DNA of 64,000 nt from Chrysomallon squamiferum. Its lineage: Eukaryota; Mollusca; Gastropoda; Neomphalida; Peltospiridae. A model generated the notes under the pieces. That model was given only the letters and a program-made list of their open reading frames with translations, made no database searches and was not told where the DNA came from. The position numbers and the translations under genes were made by a program. The stretch is from NCBI GenBank assembly GCA_012295275.1, contig CM022673.1, forward strand, positions 5,042,153 through 5,106,152, given 5' to 3'. Below are positions 12,333-33,015 of this stretch, piece by piece; position 1 is the stretch's first letter; the number at the start of each line of letters is the position of its first letter.

Positions 12333-15050
12333 TTAATAATAATAGCTATTTATTTTCGTGTAGATTCAGGAACATCTTCCTGAGAATTGCATGATCATCA
12401 ATGAAGGTTCCAACACCATGGACATCGGCAGGACAATGTTGCTTAACAAGCTTCCTAGACATCGGTATCTACACTGACAGTGTTACTGAATACCACAAAT
12501 TCAAATATGGAAAACAAAAAGCCAGATATTTAATTTAATAGTTTGGAAATTTTAATAATTCTCAAAGTTCATTTTAGTGCTGGGATTTTATTTTCTGATA
12601 AAAAATGGCTATGTATTTGTTTTGCACTAAGTAGAAAAAAACATTTTTTAAAAATGGTGCTTAAAAAGTTATGTTTTCAATAATAGTTTAAAAAAAAATA
12701 ATTTAAAAAAAAAATTATGACATTTTTTCTTTAATTTTATTGACTTTTTTTTTTTTTTTACTTGATAGATTTTTTTTCTTCTGCTTTTATCTCTCAAATG
12801 CTTTTGCCATTACAATTTCTCAGTAATCCAGTCAGGAACAAACACATGAATATTTTACAAAAATATTTTGTTTTTGATTCTTTTTGATTTAAAGTTTGGA
12901 TGCTGGGACTTTTGGAACTATGGGCGTGGGTCTTGGATTTGCTGTTGCTGCTGCCATCTGGTGTAGAGACCATGAACCAACAAAAAGAGTTGTCTGTATT
13001 CAGGGAGACAGTGCATTTGGCTTTTCTGGGATGGAAATAGAAACACTGCAGAGGTTTTTAATTTTAAAATTAAATAATGTTTTAAACAGAAATTCAAATT
13101 AAATAATGTCTCATACTCAAATACAAATTAAAAATTATTTTGAACTGAAAAAATTAAAAATTCATAAATAATAAAAAAAAATGTCTCATTTGATACAAAT
13201 AGAAATTAAAATAAATTTTGACTTTTCAGTAGTTTAAAAATATAAGCTGCAGTATAAAGATTTCCTTTGCTCTGTAATAAAATAAACTAAACTTACTGGA
13301 AGAGAGTAATTTAATGATTCTTCTGAGCAATTTATTTATTTACTGGGTATTAAGAAGCTAGCTTGAATTTGAAATATACTTTGTGAAGAGTCATATTAAA
13401 ATTACAAAGATCTTTTTATGGCAATTTTTGTCAGTGGTCAAAAAGAATAATTTTAAAAATTTATTTTATTTATAAAAGGAAAAAATAAATGGAATTCTAT
13501 TATCTTAACTGCTAAACTTTACCAGCAAGATGAATATTACAACACCTTGTTTTCAATATTCTGGATTTCAACTTTTTTCCCCATTTCACAATTACCACAC
13601 TAAAGCTTTATTTGAAGGCCACCATGTTTGTTTTCTCTTTTGTGCAATTTTGAGCTCATATTAGATAGTTTTCTGCTCTTTGAAGATACCAGTTGTCAGT
13701 CATCATCATCATCTTCAACAACAATGGCATCATGATGGGTGTTGATGAAAAAAGCTGGGAGTCCATGAAGGAATGTGACCTCAGTCTGACGTAGGTGTTT
13801 TCTACAAAACAACAACAAAAGAAAAAGAAAAGCAAAATGATACTGTTTATAAGTATCCACTGGCTTATTTTGCTCTGATTTATCATTAGCCAAGGTTGAA
13901 CATCCATTACAAATAAAACAAACACTTACAGATAAATTTACTTAAATGTATACAACTGCATTTTTCTCTTAGTGATTGTTTATTTTGTTGTAGGGAACCA
14001 AACTTTTCTAATAATGAAGTGCAACAAAATATACATGATAATAATAATAATGATAGTAATAGTAATAATAATAATAATACATATGAATAGGTGTGTGACA
14101 GTGTAGACAACATACTGTCACAACTTAGTATAACAATCAAGCAAGCAAGAATCCATTAAATGTACCTTCCCATAAGCTTTGAAAACACAAACCATAGATT
14201 TCCTCCAAGATATGTCTTAATAGTTTTTTGGGGTTTTTTTTTGCATCACAGAGCACTACCAACATCTCTAGCTCCAGACACAAGATATGAAAAATTAATG
14301 GAGGCATTTGGAGGCCGAGGTTACCAGGCACGAACAGTCGATGACATCAGAACAAGTTTACAGTCTGCACTGAGAGACACAAAGCACAGTTCCATCATCA
14401 ACATAGAAATCAATCCTTCAGCTCAGCGGAAACCTCAGGTAAAATCCAAATCCCTTTTTTTTTTTCTTTTTTTTTTTCCTTTATTAATATAGAAATTAAT
14501 CCAGTAGATCAGTGGGGAAAAAGGTGAAACTCAAATCCCTCGTTTGTTTTAATGTTACTTTATTAATATAGAAATTAATCCAAAAGGTCAGTAAAAATGT
14601 ATTTATTTATTTATTTATTTTAAATCATGTAGTACTAAAATCCATTTGTTCTGATATTTCATAATTAACATAATATTTAATTTCACTGGATACCTGAAGT
14701 AATATTTAAAATGATCTTTTATTATTTCACCAAATTTTACATACTGGTTTCTTTGCCTTCTGTGTATCAAAATATGTCCTTAAACACAATTATCCTTTAA
14801 AAATTTAATATCCATTTATCATATTGTTTTCTTCTTTTTCCCGATTACTGGAATTTCATCTTTTTTTTGTATGTTCATTTTTGAAGTACTAATTTAGATA
14901 ATGTGATATATGTATTTAATACATAATTATAAATAACATTCATACACACCAAACACAGAAACACACACACATAAACACACACAAATACGTTATATATATG
15001 TGTTTTATTTCTTTCAGGAATTTTACTGGTTTTCAAAATCTAAAATGTGA
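6125..15050 (+). CDS. HACL1: 2-hydroxyacyl-CoA lyase 1 (peroxisomal, ThDP-dependent)
   Basis: Cleaves 2-hydroxyacyl-CoA (for example 2-hydroxyphytanoyl-CoA) to formyl-CoA and an aldehyde in peroxisomal alpha-oxidation. Exons: 6125-6205, 6504-6608, 7100-7140, 7376-7456, 7872-7944, 8414-8491, 8829-8923, 9309-9421, 9954-10089, 10497-10602, 11038-11121, 11386-11493, 11846-11899, 12364-12464, 12895-13053, 13686-13790, 14252-14438, 15018-15050. All phases join, giving 579 aa (human 578). Visible features: the cofactor-activating Glu in MRNEQA (E60); the ThDP/Mg motif GDSAFG (G456) to NNNG (N483-N485), the usual spacing; and a C-terminal SKM that fits a PTS1 peroxisomal signal. The exon 1 donor (GTTCTA) is weak, but frame and homology support it. 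The gene faces away from tubulin and converges on ferroportin. Confidence 0.96.
6698..6747. repeat. (ATT)n microsatellite in HACL1 intron 2
   Basis: About 50 bp of ATT repeats followed by T/A-rich low-complexity sequence to about 7090. Confidence 0.95.
7616..7770. repeat. Degenerate (CAC)/(CTA) trinucleotide tract in HACL1 intron 4
   Basis: Imperfect ACC, ACT and CTA triplets run through this stretch, beginning with a clean (CCA)n block at 7620-7641. Confidence 0.7.
8955..9175. repeat. (ATT)n composite low-complexity tract in HACL1 intron 7
   Basis: Two ATT blocks (8955-8989 and about 9041-9092) and interspersed TTTTTATT units. Open frames here encode only Y/I/L/F runs. Confidence 0.93.
9575..9950. 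repeat. Degenerate TCACAAAT minisatellite in HACL1 intron 8
   Basis: The core TCACAAAT/TTCACAAA recurs many times with variable spacing. Copies around 9790-9860 are the most regular (AAAAACAAATTCACA units). It ends only a few bases before the exon 9 acceptor at 9953. The overlapping open frame is partly repeat and partly exon 9. Confidence 0.75.
10389..10416. repeat. (CA)n microsatellite in HACL1 intron 9
   Basis: A 28-bp CA dinucleotide array upstream of exon 10. Confidence 0.9.
10690..10900. repeat. TC-rich tract with a perfect (TC)n core at 10783-10853, HACL1 intron 10
   Basis: The pyrimidine repeat is on the sense strand of the host intron. Flanks are degraded TC/CCCTCT units, followed by exon 11 at 11038. 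Confidence 0.93.
11679..11769. repeat. (TC)n microsatellite in HACL1 intron 12
   Basis: A perfect array of about 90 bp, pyrimidines on the sense strand, ending about 76 bp before exon 13. Confidence 0.96.
12196..12345. repeat. (GAT)n then (AAT)n microsatellite in HACL1 intron 13
   Basis: A GAT block (about 12196-12215) runs into a long AAT array that ends shortly before the exon 14 acceptor at 12363. Confidence 0.95.
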
Positions 15051-15500
15051 ACAAGAAAGGATGGACATTTTTATTGTGACTGAATGAACTGATTGTGGAA
15101 TTACAATATAATTTTATATCACATGCATGATTTTGAAATTATAAAATTTGAGAGATGAAATCTGCTGCCATTCTGTTGTCAGTTAACACATTATATGTAT
15201 TTTGCATATGGAGGGTACTAGCTGTAAAGGGGAAGTAACCCAAAATCACACCAAGGGGAATTAATCCAAGATGACTTGGCTGTATGCAAGAAGGATTCTA
15301 CTGGAGCTTTTCTTTATATTATCAAACTATGTGTTTCCTGCTACCAGTACAAGAAGAAGTTTTCTTTTCCACTGCATATATCTGTAACTTAAGTGCAGTC
15401 ATTAACAGCAATACAGATTACTGCAAACTGAAAACATTGCATGCCTCTGTATCAGTCATAAGTCACTGGCTGGAGTTATTAAGATAAAATAAATCTTCCA
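15051..15500 (+). other. HACL1 3'UTR with candidate polyadenylation signal
   Basis: Follows the TGA at 15048-15050. The first good AATAAA is at 15488-15493. A 67-codon open frame at 15284-15487 lies wholly inside this UTR and resembles nothing known. Confidence 0.55.
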
Positions 15501-16614
15501 AACACCTCTGGCAAGCATTGTAATGGCCAGCTACATTCCAAAATTAACATAAAGCAGATTTGTTAAATAAAAACAAAACAAACACTGGAATGTTTATAAT
15601 TTAAATATATTAACACAACAAAAAAATACAAATGAAAATCTGAAGATTAACAACAATCTCAAATACACTCTAAAAAAATATGTATATTAAAATAACAACA
15701 ACAGTAGAATGAATATTATAACAATATTTCATGTATTATGATATGTAAGAAAGACTGGTTAATAGCAAAGTAACTATCATTCATTTCATAGTTAAAGCAT
15801 ATTTCACACAAAAACAAAATATGGATATTAGTTCAGTTAAACAGAATATGGAAATGTCAAAATGAACTTGATAAGAGTTTGGCAATATTTGTGGGGGTTT
15901 TGTCTCTAAAGTTAATTATTTTCCAATATACACACATTTAAAAATGATAAAATAAATTAACACAAATTAATAATAATAATAATAATCGGTTATGACTGAG
16001 GTTTTTTCCTCTAAAGAATAACAATCATTTTAAAAATCATAATTGTACAGATAATTCAATTCTTTTTAATTTTTGTCAGAAATATTTAAAAAATAATTTA
16101 AAATTTGTTTCATAATTGTTGATTCTAAGATTATAATTTTATGTAATTGATGCCTTTTTACTCTAGTAATTTCACTTTTATCAAAATGATTTCTTTCCTT
16201 GGATCATAATTTCATTTACTGCACTTCTGCTTGATATGCCATATCATGTCAAATGTTATTCCATTGCATAGAATCTTTGCAGTCAGAAGTAAAGCTAATG
16301 TGTTATAGAATCTTCTGTTTCTTATAATTGTAATTTGATATGTTAATAATGCAAATGCTGAGGAAAAAACACCCGAATTTTTCAGTATTATTTTTCAGTG
16401 GGATATTCTGACACATAAAATCATAGACTTTCAAAAAATAAATATTAGCTACTGAAATTTTCTTTTATTTAATAAGTATGCCTACATGTTACCTCTTTAT
16501 ACTTGTAACCACACATAAAAACATACTGATAAAATTACCCTTTACAAACACTACTCTTAGTGATAGAAACCTGTAAAAATATACAAGTGAGCGGTGATCC
16601 CTTCCCCACCCATA
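15501..16614. other. Convergent intergenic space between HACL1 and ferroportin; holds the ferroportin 3'UTR
   Basis: AT-rich, with no exon seen. On the minus strand AATAAA occurs at 16464-16469, about 150 bp past the ferroportin stop, and is a plausible polyadenylation signal. Confidence 0.5.
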
Positions 16615-23979
<7,365 letters not shown>

Positions 23980-26900
23980 TATGCTAATTTAACTATGTAT
24001 TTAATGCAAATATAAACTCTATAGCTTACAGGATTTATTTATGAATTTTTTAATTGAATTATAGTTTAATTTATTCAGAATTAAATGATATAAAAAAATA
24101 ATTTAAAAAACCCCATTAATTTGCACATTTTCTGTTTTTAAACATTTTGTTATATTCTTCTTTTTTTTGTTTATTGTTTTTCTGTCTAACTGTCCAAAAA
24201 ATAAATAAAGTATATCAGAAGATACTTACTTAACTAACTAAAGTAATTTTTTGAAAACTGTTTAATTTATTTATTATTTCCAAAAATAATTTAAAATTTT
24301 TCACTTTCTTTTACAGTTTTTTTTTTTTTTTTTGGTATCGTCCTTTAAGAAAACATTAATTTCAGTTAATCCTTTGAACTGATTCTGCTTAAAAAAATAA
24401 AACAGTCACATAATCCAAGAAAAAGTAATCCTTAATCATTCCTTCCAGAACTCTTCAAGATCACAAATCAAATAAGAAAGTAGCTTTTAAAAAAAAGAGC
24501 TCCGATATTAGTTTCACATTTGCATTATCAGCGAAAATCCATCAAATAAAATGTCAAGCAAAAGTTTCTCTGTACAGTGAAACATTCCAAGGCCAGATGC
24601 AAATTAAATTTATTCAAAGAAAATAAATAAACAAACAGTTCTTTTAAAAAGTCAAAGGTTTAAATCATAGCTTTTTTTTAAGTAACAGGTTCAAGGTTAA
24701 TGTCAAATTAAGCCAAATATTAACACGTCCCAAACACAGAATCAAAGATGTTGATAATGAGATTAGCCTGATATACACACTTTCGAGGTACAGGAAATTT
24801 TTTGAAGGTGAATAATGAATTAAAGTAAAAAAAACAAACAAAAAACCACCAAGTATTATTTTCAAATATCACTCAAGTTTACACATCACGTTTTCATTTA
24901 TCAATGATATGTTAACAATTCTGCAGGCGAATTTTTTATAAAAACAGTTTCAATATACTAAGGACCTTCGTACCGAGAAAAACACACAGAAACTGCCTCT
25001 CATGCAAACAGTGGCATCCTTAACTAAACACAGACTAAACTAATGTATCGTTTACAGGCGAAGTCACACTCTAAACACATTACATCAGATTTTTTCCCTT
25101 TCTTGGTCTTTTAAACAGATTAGATATTTCTGAGGCTCACAATGGGTAATTTTATCTGCCACCATAAAGATAAAAAATGTAGCTATACAATGCAACACCA
25201 GGTAATTTAGATGGTCTCACGTTTAGTACATAAAGTAATGCTAGTATTTTTCCAGCGATGAAATATTTGTTATTAGTTAAAGTTTCAGAAGTTTTAAGAG
25301 AGATTTGGAACATGATAGACAAAAGAAAATGATAGTAAGATATCACATATTTGTGTGATGGGTGAACTGGTATCAAACATACATGGGTTTGTTTGGGCTT
25401 TTTATTTTAAAAATTTAAAGGATGTGAGGTAATGCAATAAATGATGAAACAAGAAAGAATACCTGCTAAATCATCCCCTAAACTATTTTTACAGATTAGC
25501 AACAAGATATCACTGATATGAACCTTCCCATAAACTGATACTTGTTAAGAGTGAGAGAAACTAATGTAAACAAAGATTAAAAAAAACAAAGGAAAAAACA
25601 AAGAGAGAATTAAAGAGAAAAAGGAGACAAAACAAATGAGAGAAAAGCAGTATTTGGATTTTTTAACATTAAAAATGAAAACAAAAATTTAAAAATTTAA
25701 AAATTTAAAAATAAACATTAAGTAAACAAAATTAAAATTTGTAAAAGTTTCACAATCCTGTAAATTAACAGTGAAATAAAAATATCTAAAACCTTTAATT
25801 TCTTGAAAAGTTAAATTATTTTAAAAGAAAACTAAATGTATATATACAAATGTTTAACAAATACAATCCTCCACCTATAGAAAGTTTGACAATAAACTGG
25901 AGTTTGTCAGTTTGGGTTGACCTATTTCAGTATTTGGGCATTAAATTGATTTTAATGCAAACTGAAACTGAGGCTCTTCAGGGAGACTTTTGACAACTTG
26001 ATTTCATCATATTCAAGGTCAAGGAAAATGTGTAATGAATATTCATTCTAGGTCAAACTTTAAATATTCAGTGTCTCATTTGTTTGGACACTGTAGAATT
26101 AGTATCCCAGTTATAAAACAAATTTTCATTCATTGTTTGTAACTAAAAACGAAGTTTGATGTACTGTCTGTTAGTTGTACTGGGGTATTTGATGTCATAA
26201 TCTAGCCTTTGGGCTTTTTCTCTGTACAATCTACTAAATAAACTAATATAAAAATTGAATAACATTATGGAAATGTTGGTGATTGCATCTAGGCTGTCAA
26301 GAAGATAACTGCAATGGGTATGTTGTGCACTGTTGTTCAGCTTAGTTTAACAACTAAATCGTTCAACAGTTTACTTATATATACATTTTCATGTTTGAGG
26401 CTGGCACTGTATCTTGTGATCTGCGTGTATGCATGTGTGTTAGAGAGAGAAAGAGAGGGAGAAAGAGACAGAGAGAGTTATTAAAATATTAGTATATCAA
26501 ATTCACGCTCTAATTCATGCAATGGGGTGGGAAGATTTCTATTTTTTAACGTCTGCTGTCAGCAGATATATCTTTTTATGTAATAAAACTGAGTTACGAC
26601 TATCATATTACCCAAGTTCCTGACAAACGGTGTATTGTTTGATAGACACTGACATGTTTATGATATTAATATATATTTTTTTACTTTTTTGGAACTGATA
26701 AATGGTTAGGAAGGTGTCTTCTAACTTGTTTTAGTTTCGGGCGTTACTCGTAGTCGTATTTAATTTTGAATGCATGCATTGTGTTCATCAATTGCTATGA
26801 ATCAAAAATAACAGGTCAGTTTACAAAAGAAAATTGTGTCATCTGTACGTGGATCACTGACATTTTCGAATGCTCGTTGAAACTTACCCATACATTCGTT

Positions 26901-27025
26901 ATAGAAATACTGAAATTTGTACTATTTCTTTATTGTTGTTGTTATTAAATTGTTATTACGGTCATACGATACGTAAATTGTCGGAAAGAACCGAAGTACT
27001 TTTGATCTAGAGTAGTCTCCCATAC
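23980..27025. other. Head-to-head intergenic region between ferroportin and enkurin
   Basis: Expected to contain the ferroportin promoter and any 5' untranslated exon, but neither could be fixed. Sequence from about 24870 to 27100 is more complex and less repetitive than elsewhere. Short AG tracts occur at 26440-26478. A CAGTGT on the minus strand near 26090 does not fold into an iron-responsive element. Confidence 0.5.
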
Positions 27026-27039
27026 ATTACCTTGGCAAC
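27026..27039. promoter_or_regulatory. X-box (RFX-binding) motif of the enkurin promoter
   Basis: The plus strand reads ATTACC-TT-GGCAAC; the minus strand reads GTTGCC-AA-GGTAAT. One perfect and one near-perfect half-site of the RFX X-box consensus GTTNCCATGGNAAC, 115 bp upstream of the enkurin ATG. RFX factors control ciliary genes, matching the gene's function. Confidence 0.65.
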
Positions 27040-27153
27040 GATAAGCTACATCCTTGGATACGATTCGATTTGTTTGTGTTCAGAAAGGTGTTAGTACATA
27101 AAAACCGTTTTTTCCTGGAAAAGCAATCATATTGACGTCTCTGATTTAGCACA

Positions 27154-29476
27154 ATGCAAGAAGAACCAACTATTTATAATTTAATTGAAGTACAACAACC
27201 AGCACCACCAAAACCCCCGAGGTAAGAGTAGAAATTGATCATAAATCATTAATGTCAAAAAATATAATTATTCTTTTCATATATTCGCATATACTTTATT
27301 TTCGTTTACTATGAAACAGTTCGTTATCTCAGTATTATTAGAAAACAAGTTATTTTTGTATCATTTCACTAATATACTACAACAGTTAATTTTTGTTGTA
27401 CAACATGTTGTTATGTTTAAAATAATGTTGACCCATTATAAAAAAAACACACCAAAAAACCACACAAACATACAACAGTTATGTTTTTTGAATAATGAAT
27501 AATTTGTTACAAAATATTAGATCGTTCTTTAGTTTCCTGAGAAGAAAAATATTCAGAAAGAATAACGTCTTGTTAAAATGATTTCTATATTAATTAGAAT
27601 AAAATTAGAATAAGATAATTAAAGAAAGAAATTGTTATTACAAAGTTTTTAAATTGAGGTTTAATGAATTTTTTTTTTTTACATACCATTATGAACAGTT
27701 AGTATATTAAAATTATCTGTTTTTTTTTCTCTGTTTTATATAGAAATTACACTCTTTTTGTTACTGGAGTCATTTTTTTAAAAAAAAAGTATTTTTTTAC
27801 AGGCACACATCCAAATTCAAATATGCAGTTAAAGAGGAGCGAGCTAGGGGCAAAGCACCACACAAGACAATGGGTGAAGCTAAAATACCCTTACCTTCAA
27901 CAGAGAGTTTTCTCAAGAAACATTCAAAAGAACCTCAACTCCCAGAGAGTATGTAAAGATTAAAACAAATAATTGAAATATAAACAGTATTGAAACTAAT
28001 AACATTTATACAGGAAAAGAATACGCATCTTGCATTACCCCCTCTCCAGTCAATTTTCTTTTATTATTAATTTTTTTCATTATAATGAACATTATTTCAA
28101 CTATCCCAAAGTAAAAAAAATATTTAGTTTTATGAATGTTTTAAATTCAGTTTAAGAAAGAAAAAAAAAAGGATTTAATAAATACTTTATGCAGAACTTT
28201 TTGAGATTCATAAATTGTTATCAAATAAACTTTGAATATTAATCAGTTTATTGTTTGTACAAGTTTACAGAAATTGGTTTCTTGATAATGGATATTTTTC
28301 AGTTTCTATTTTTTGTATTATAAACAATACACCAAAACAGGTTTATAAAAAGAGATAGTACATTTTATGTACATTTTGTAGTTATGAATACTTCAGATAA
28401 TTTATTTAATTTACTTATAAAGTAAGATAATCATGCACCCAAAACCAATCAGTGACAGTAATCTGTTTGTTAGATGTACACACTTTTCAGTAACTGTGGT
28501 AACTTTTTAAACAGAACAACCTTTCGCCTATGAATGTGGTGAAGAAGCCAAAAGACCCCCAGTCCCTACTTTAAAGGAGGAACCTCTGATGGGGCTGAAA
28601 ACAAAGAAAAATTTCATCTCATGCAATGCTGTTCAGAATATCACATCAATTCCCAGGAAGCCACAGAAGAAGTATGCGGACACCCGCATTGGTGACACGC
28701 ACCCACTGGAACCTTCTGGGCTGGAACCAGTTTTTGTTCACAAAAAGGTAATACTGAAATAATTTGTATATTAATCAATTTTTTTTATTGTTTTTCATTT
28801 ATTTATTTTTTATTAAATTATTTTTTTTCTTATTTCTTATTCACTTACTTTTTTTTTTTGGGATTTACAGTTTATTTTAATGATTTTAAAATCAAATGCT
28901 TAGTTTTATGTAAAAGTATATTCTTAAAACAACAGATTTCAGTTGTAAATCTTTTGAAATTTTTGTATATTATTATTTTTGTGTGTGTGTATGTGTGGAG
29001 GTTTTGAAGTTATAAAAAGATAATTTACAATTTTATGTCAACTGAATATTATTTTTAATTTATTAATATAAACACACACACACACACACATTCTATACTT
29101 TATTGGGTTTTTTATATTTCATTTTAATTTTTTTTTTTTTTTACAATAATTTTAACAGGAATATGGAAAGGTTCCTAACTACCTGGAAGCAAGGAACAAA
29201 GAAATAGAGAGAGCTCAGGAAGAATATGATCGCTACGTGGCAGAACATTTCAGGCGAGGGGCAATGCGACAGCTGACAGAGGCTGAACGCATGTCAATAC
29301 TCGAAGGCCTGAAAACAAACTGGGAAGACATCCACGAGGAATACCAAGGAATTTCTGTTGTCACAGACACAGCACCCAAAAAGAATCGCAAAGAGAGGAT
29401 GGAAGCGCAGATGAAACAGTTAGAGAGAGACATTGAAATTTTCGCAAAGCACAAAGTAATATACATTGCCAATTAA
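27154..29476 (+). CDS. ENKUR: Enkurin (ciliary/sperm-flagellum calmodulin-binding adaptor)
   Basis: Axonemal protein with a C-terminal enkurin domain/IQ motif; in vertebrates linked to sperm flagellar signalling, ciliary microtubule inner proteins and left-right asymmetry. Exons: 27154-27221, 27803-27948, 28515-28747, 29159-29476; phases join to 254 aa (human 256). Landmarks: start MQEEPTIYNLIEV; proline-rich PAPPKPPR (about residues 16-23), equivalent to the SH3-binding stretch of mammals; KTMGEAKIPLPS..FLKKHSKE; RIGDTHPLEPSGLEP; AQEEYDRYVAE; LKTNWEDIHEEYQG; and the conserved end KHKVIYIAN. A short AT-rich 5' region carries an X-box. The start codon is the first ATG in frame, and the N-terminal residues align with the human protein. 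Confidence 0.95.
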
Positions 29477-32400
29477 AATTTTTAAAAAGAGAAGAAACAA
29501 ACAAAAAGAGAGATTTTACCCACAGGCAAGTTTTTGTTGTCATGTAAATGTTTTGTGGAATCCACCATAGAAGGAGCAAGAAAAAATAAATAATAATAAT
29601 TGTTTCAATAATTTTGAACATGGGCAAATATGATTTAGGCTGGGATGCTCTTGAATGCTTTTGATATAACTTGAGTAAATCTAACTGAAATCTTTTAACA
29701 TGAAACTTAGAAAATGCATTATGCCCTTGCATTTTAATAATAAAAACAATTGGAAATTAGTAATATTTTTAGTAAAAGTATCTGCATCTGAAATCTAATT
29801 TTTTTTTTTTAAATAATAAAATGTAAATATGTAAGACTGCATTCATTGAGGCACTTTTAACCAATGGATTCAAAACAAACAAAAAAGATACTCCTTTTGA
29901 AAAAAATTAAATTAAATACTGTGATATTTCTGGTTTTTCTGACACGTAAATAACTATTAAAAAAAGAACAGTAGTCAGATCACTATTTATTAAAAAACAG
30001 GTTATTCTGTACTAAAAGGATTTTAGAAATTTATTTTCTGTTACTGAAAAAGTATTATGAATTTCACCCATTTATATTCAGTATTGCTTTTTTATTATTC
30101 TACATACTTCTTGTATTGTGATCATTTTATATATATATATATATTATGTATTTGATTAAGATAAAAAAAAAAAAGTATTAGTCCAGTGGTCTTCATCTGT
30201 TAAACAAAAAGCATTCAAATAAATTATTTTAATGTTTAGTGTTGTTTTTAATTTCATAAAAAAAACAACTGGATACAACTACATTATTTTTGTATTAAAG
30301 AAGGTAGGAAAATTATTATTTTTTTTTTTTTACATTTAACAACTCACAAGATATTTTTAACTGGATACATGGCATACACACAAAACCATATCAATGAGTG
30401 AAGAAATATATTGCTACCATGTGATGGTCTACTTTTTATCAGTTAGCAATCTTTAATAAGCACTTTCTTTTGTTTTAAAAGTGTCTTGATTGTTTTTTGT
30501 AAACTCAAAGATTTATTTATTCTTAAAACAATTAATTTTAAAACATGATGATTATTGTCTGTAATGTACCTATTTTATCAATAAAGTATTAATACAATAT
30601 ATATTTTGTTAAAATTATAATTAATTTTGTACGTTAATAATTAATGTAATGAATAATTACTTGTAAACAAGTTTATTAGCAAAACATTCTGTAGGCATAA
30701 AAATGCACACAGTTTACATGTATACATTAAACATAATACAAAATTGAAAGGTATTAAAATTTACATACACACTTCATACTGCTAAATGTAATATTAATAA
30801 TAAAAATAACATATGTGGAGTATTGTTAATCTATACTAGACGTAAAACTGCATTGCAAAGACATTCATTCCCTGACAAAATACAAGACAATACTTTGATA
30901 ATTAATGACATTTAAAGAAAACAATCCATTCTGAAGAACAATAAATTTAAAGTAATGATAGTCATGTGTCATTTAGTTATATGAAACAAACAAAATTCTA
31001 ATAAACAACAACACAGAAATTAGTTTTTATAAGCTGTAATGCCATCTAATTAGTAACAATATGGTATGTACACATTTTTTTTTTTGTTATTCTATATATA
31101 TGAGATGTATATTTTATCTATATTTTTTCAATTTATCTGTAGAATTCATGAATAAAATAGTTATTATTATAAACAATATATTAATATGATTAGTTGGTAT
31201 TCTGTCCCTGAATGGAAATACATTTTATATTTTTATTTCTTTGAAAACAGGTGGTCACTGATTTGCAAATAGTAAATATATATATATATATTTATATATT
31301 TTATATTAAAAGTAAAGTCATGCTTTATTTATTATTTTTGGGTACAAATCTATTTTAAATTAAGCAATAATATATGCTTTAATATGAAAAGCCAACGCAA
31401 ACAACTTCTTCCATCAACACAAATTAAATTCTGCATTTTGAACATAGGTTAAAAAATTTTTTTTTTTAAATCCAATGTTAATAGAAAATTATAAAAACAA
31501 CAATTAGAATTTAATTTTAAAAAATTAAGTGGAATTGATTGTAATAAAATTAAAATTTCCAAGCAACAGTGAAATTCTGCATATTTGTGCAAAATCAGAA
31601 TAGAGTTTAAGATATGTTTTTTCAAAAACTTTTTTATTTAAGTAAATAAATAAATAAATAATAAAAAAAGAGGTCTTGATAAATCATATTTTAAGACCTC
31701 AAATGCACTAACAGAAGGATGACTAATAAAATATAATGATTTTTTTTTATAAAATGGAGAACTGCAACATTTGCAGTGAACCAGACATTAATAATATAAA
31801 TTATTAGCATGCTTCTATCACACAAGAACTGACTTCATACATTAGATATGTTACATCAAAACAACCAACTAAAACTACAGTAAAACAAATTCACATACTC
31901 AAAACCAGGTCATAAAACGTTCATCAATAAATAATTACAAAAGAAAATAATCATAAAAATAATGTTCATAACTGATTATGACATAATTAATGCCTTTATC
32001 TATATATATATTGTTTTTTAAATAATACTAACAGCATCTGATAAAAAATTTCAATGCATTATAAACATTTCATTTCATACTATATATATTTTCTGTTAAT
32101 GCAGAATAATAAAAATATAGTAGCTGCATCAAATATTGATTAAATATTATAATGAAAATATAATATACAACATGTTAGCGTACATAAATAAACATTAAAG
32201 TTTATCTTTATTAACATTTACTAATGACCAATTACTTTTTAAAATACTACCAAGAAACTGTTTTATTTGTTACAGAGACAAAATCTCACACTAATAAAAT
32301 ATGACAAAAAGAATAATAAGTTAAATAAGTTACAGTTGCATAGAGGCTGTCATTTTCTAAAGACAATTTTATACACCATAATAAAACAACTAATGTTTTG

Positions 32401-33015
32401 GTTTATTTGATTGTTGTGTTTTTTAATTTCAATGTTGGTCAAATATAAATTTGCAGAAAGTTTCTGTCAAGAAAATATTTTTATTCTTTCATATGACCTT
32501 GTATCTCACTGTTACAGTTTATTATTAGCAGAAATATACTACAGGTAACAAAGAAAACAGTAAATTAGAAGTATTCAAAATGTGCTTTAAAAGCCATACC
32601 AATAATCTGCATGGAGACAGCATTGTTCATAATGGGTTACTCTACAGAATAAATTTAATTATTGCTATTCTTTTGGCTTTGAGATTTAAAGAGTTCATAT
32701 CTTAATGTAGCCACTTCACAGAAAATGTGGATTTTTAGATGTTAATAAATATTAATAAATATGTTTACCTGCAGCCAAAACAATACAAAACTTCATCTGC
32801 TCTATAATTTACAAAACTGTTTTATTATAAATAACTGCAATGCAATGTATTAAATGTCCAAGTCTAACATAACCTTTCATTCTATCTGCAGATAACATGG
32901 TTTTAAAATTTCATAAGCAAACTGCTCTTCCCCATCTATGGCTATTATTAAACAAACCTTTACATCTTCAAAACAGTCAGACATTTTTGTTTCTAGTACC
33001 TAGTGAATTTTATTC
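29477..33015. other. Enkurin 3'UTR and convergent intergenic region
   Basis: AT-rich with no exon seen. Candidate polyadenylation signals for enkurin are AATAAA at 29585-29590 and 30590-30595. The right part should hold the 3'UTR of the TFPT-like gene on the minus strand. Only short (TA)n and homopolymer runs are present (for example 31276-31292). Confidence 0.5.

Noticed and set aside
26070-26110. CAGTGT on the minus strand as a ferroportin iron-responsive element
   Set aside because: The five bases on each side do not pair and no bulged C stem forms; it is also over 2 kb from the start codon.
29233-29732. Minus-strand frames opposite the enkurin last exon and its 3'UTR
   Set aside because: They are antisense to well-supported enkurin coding sequence and show no family similarity.
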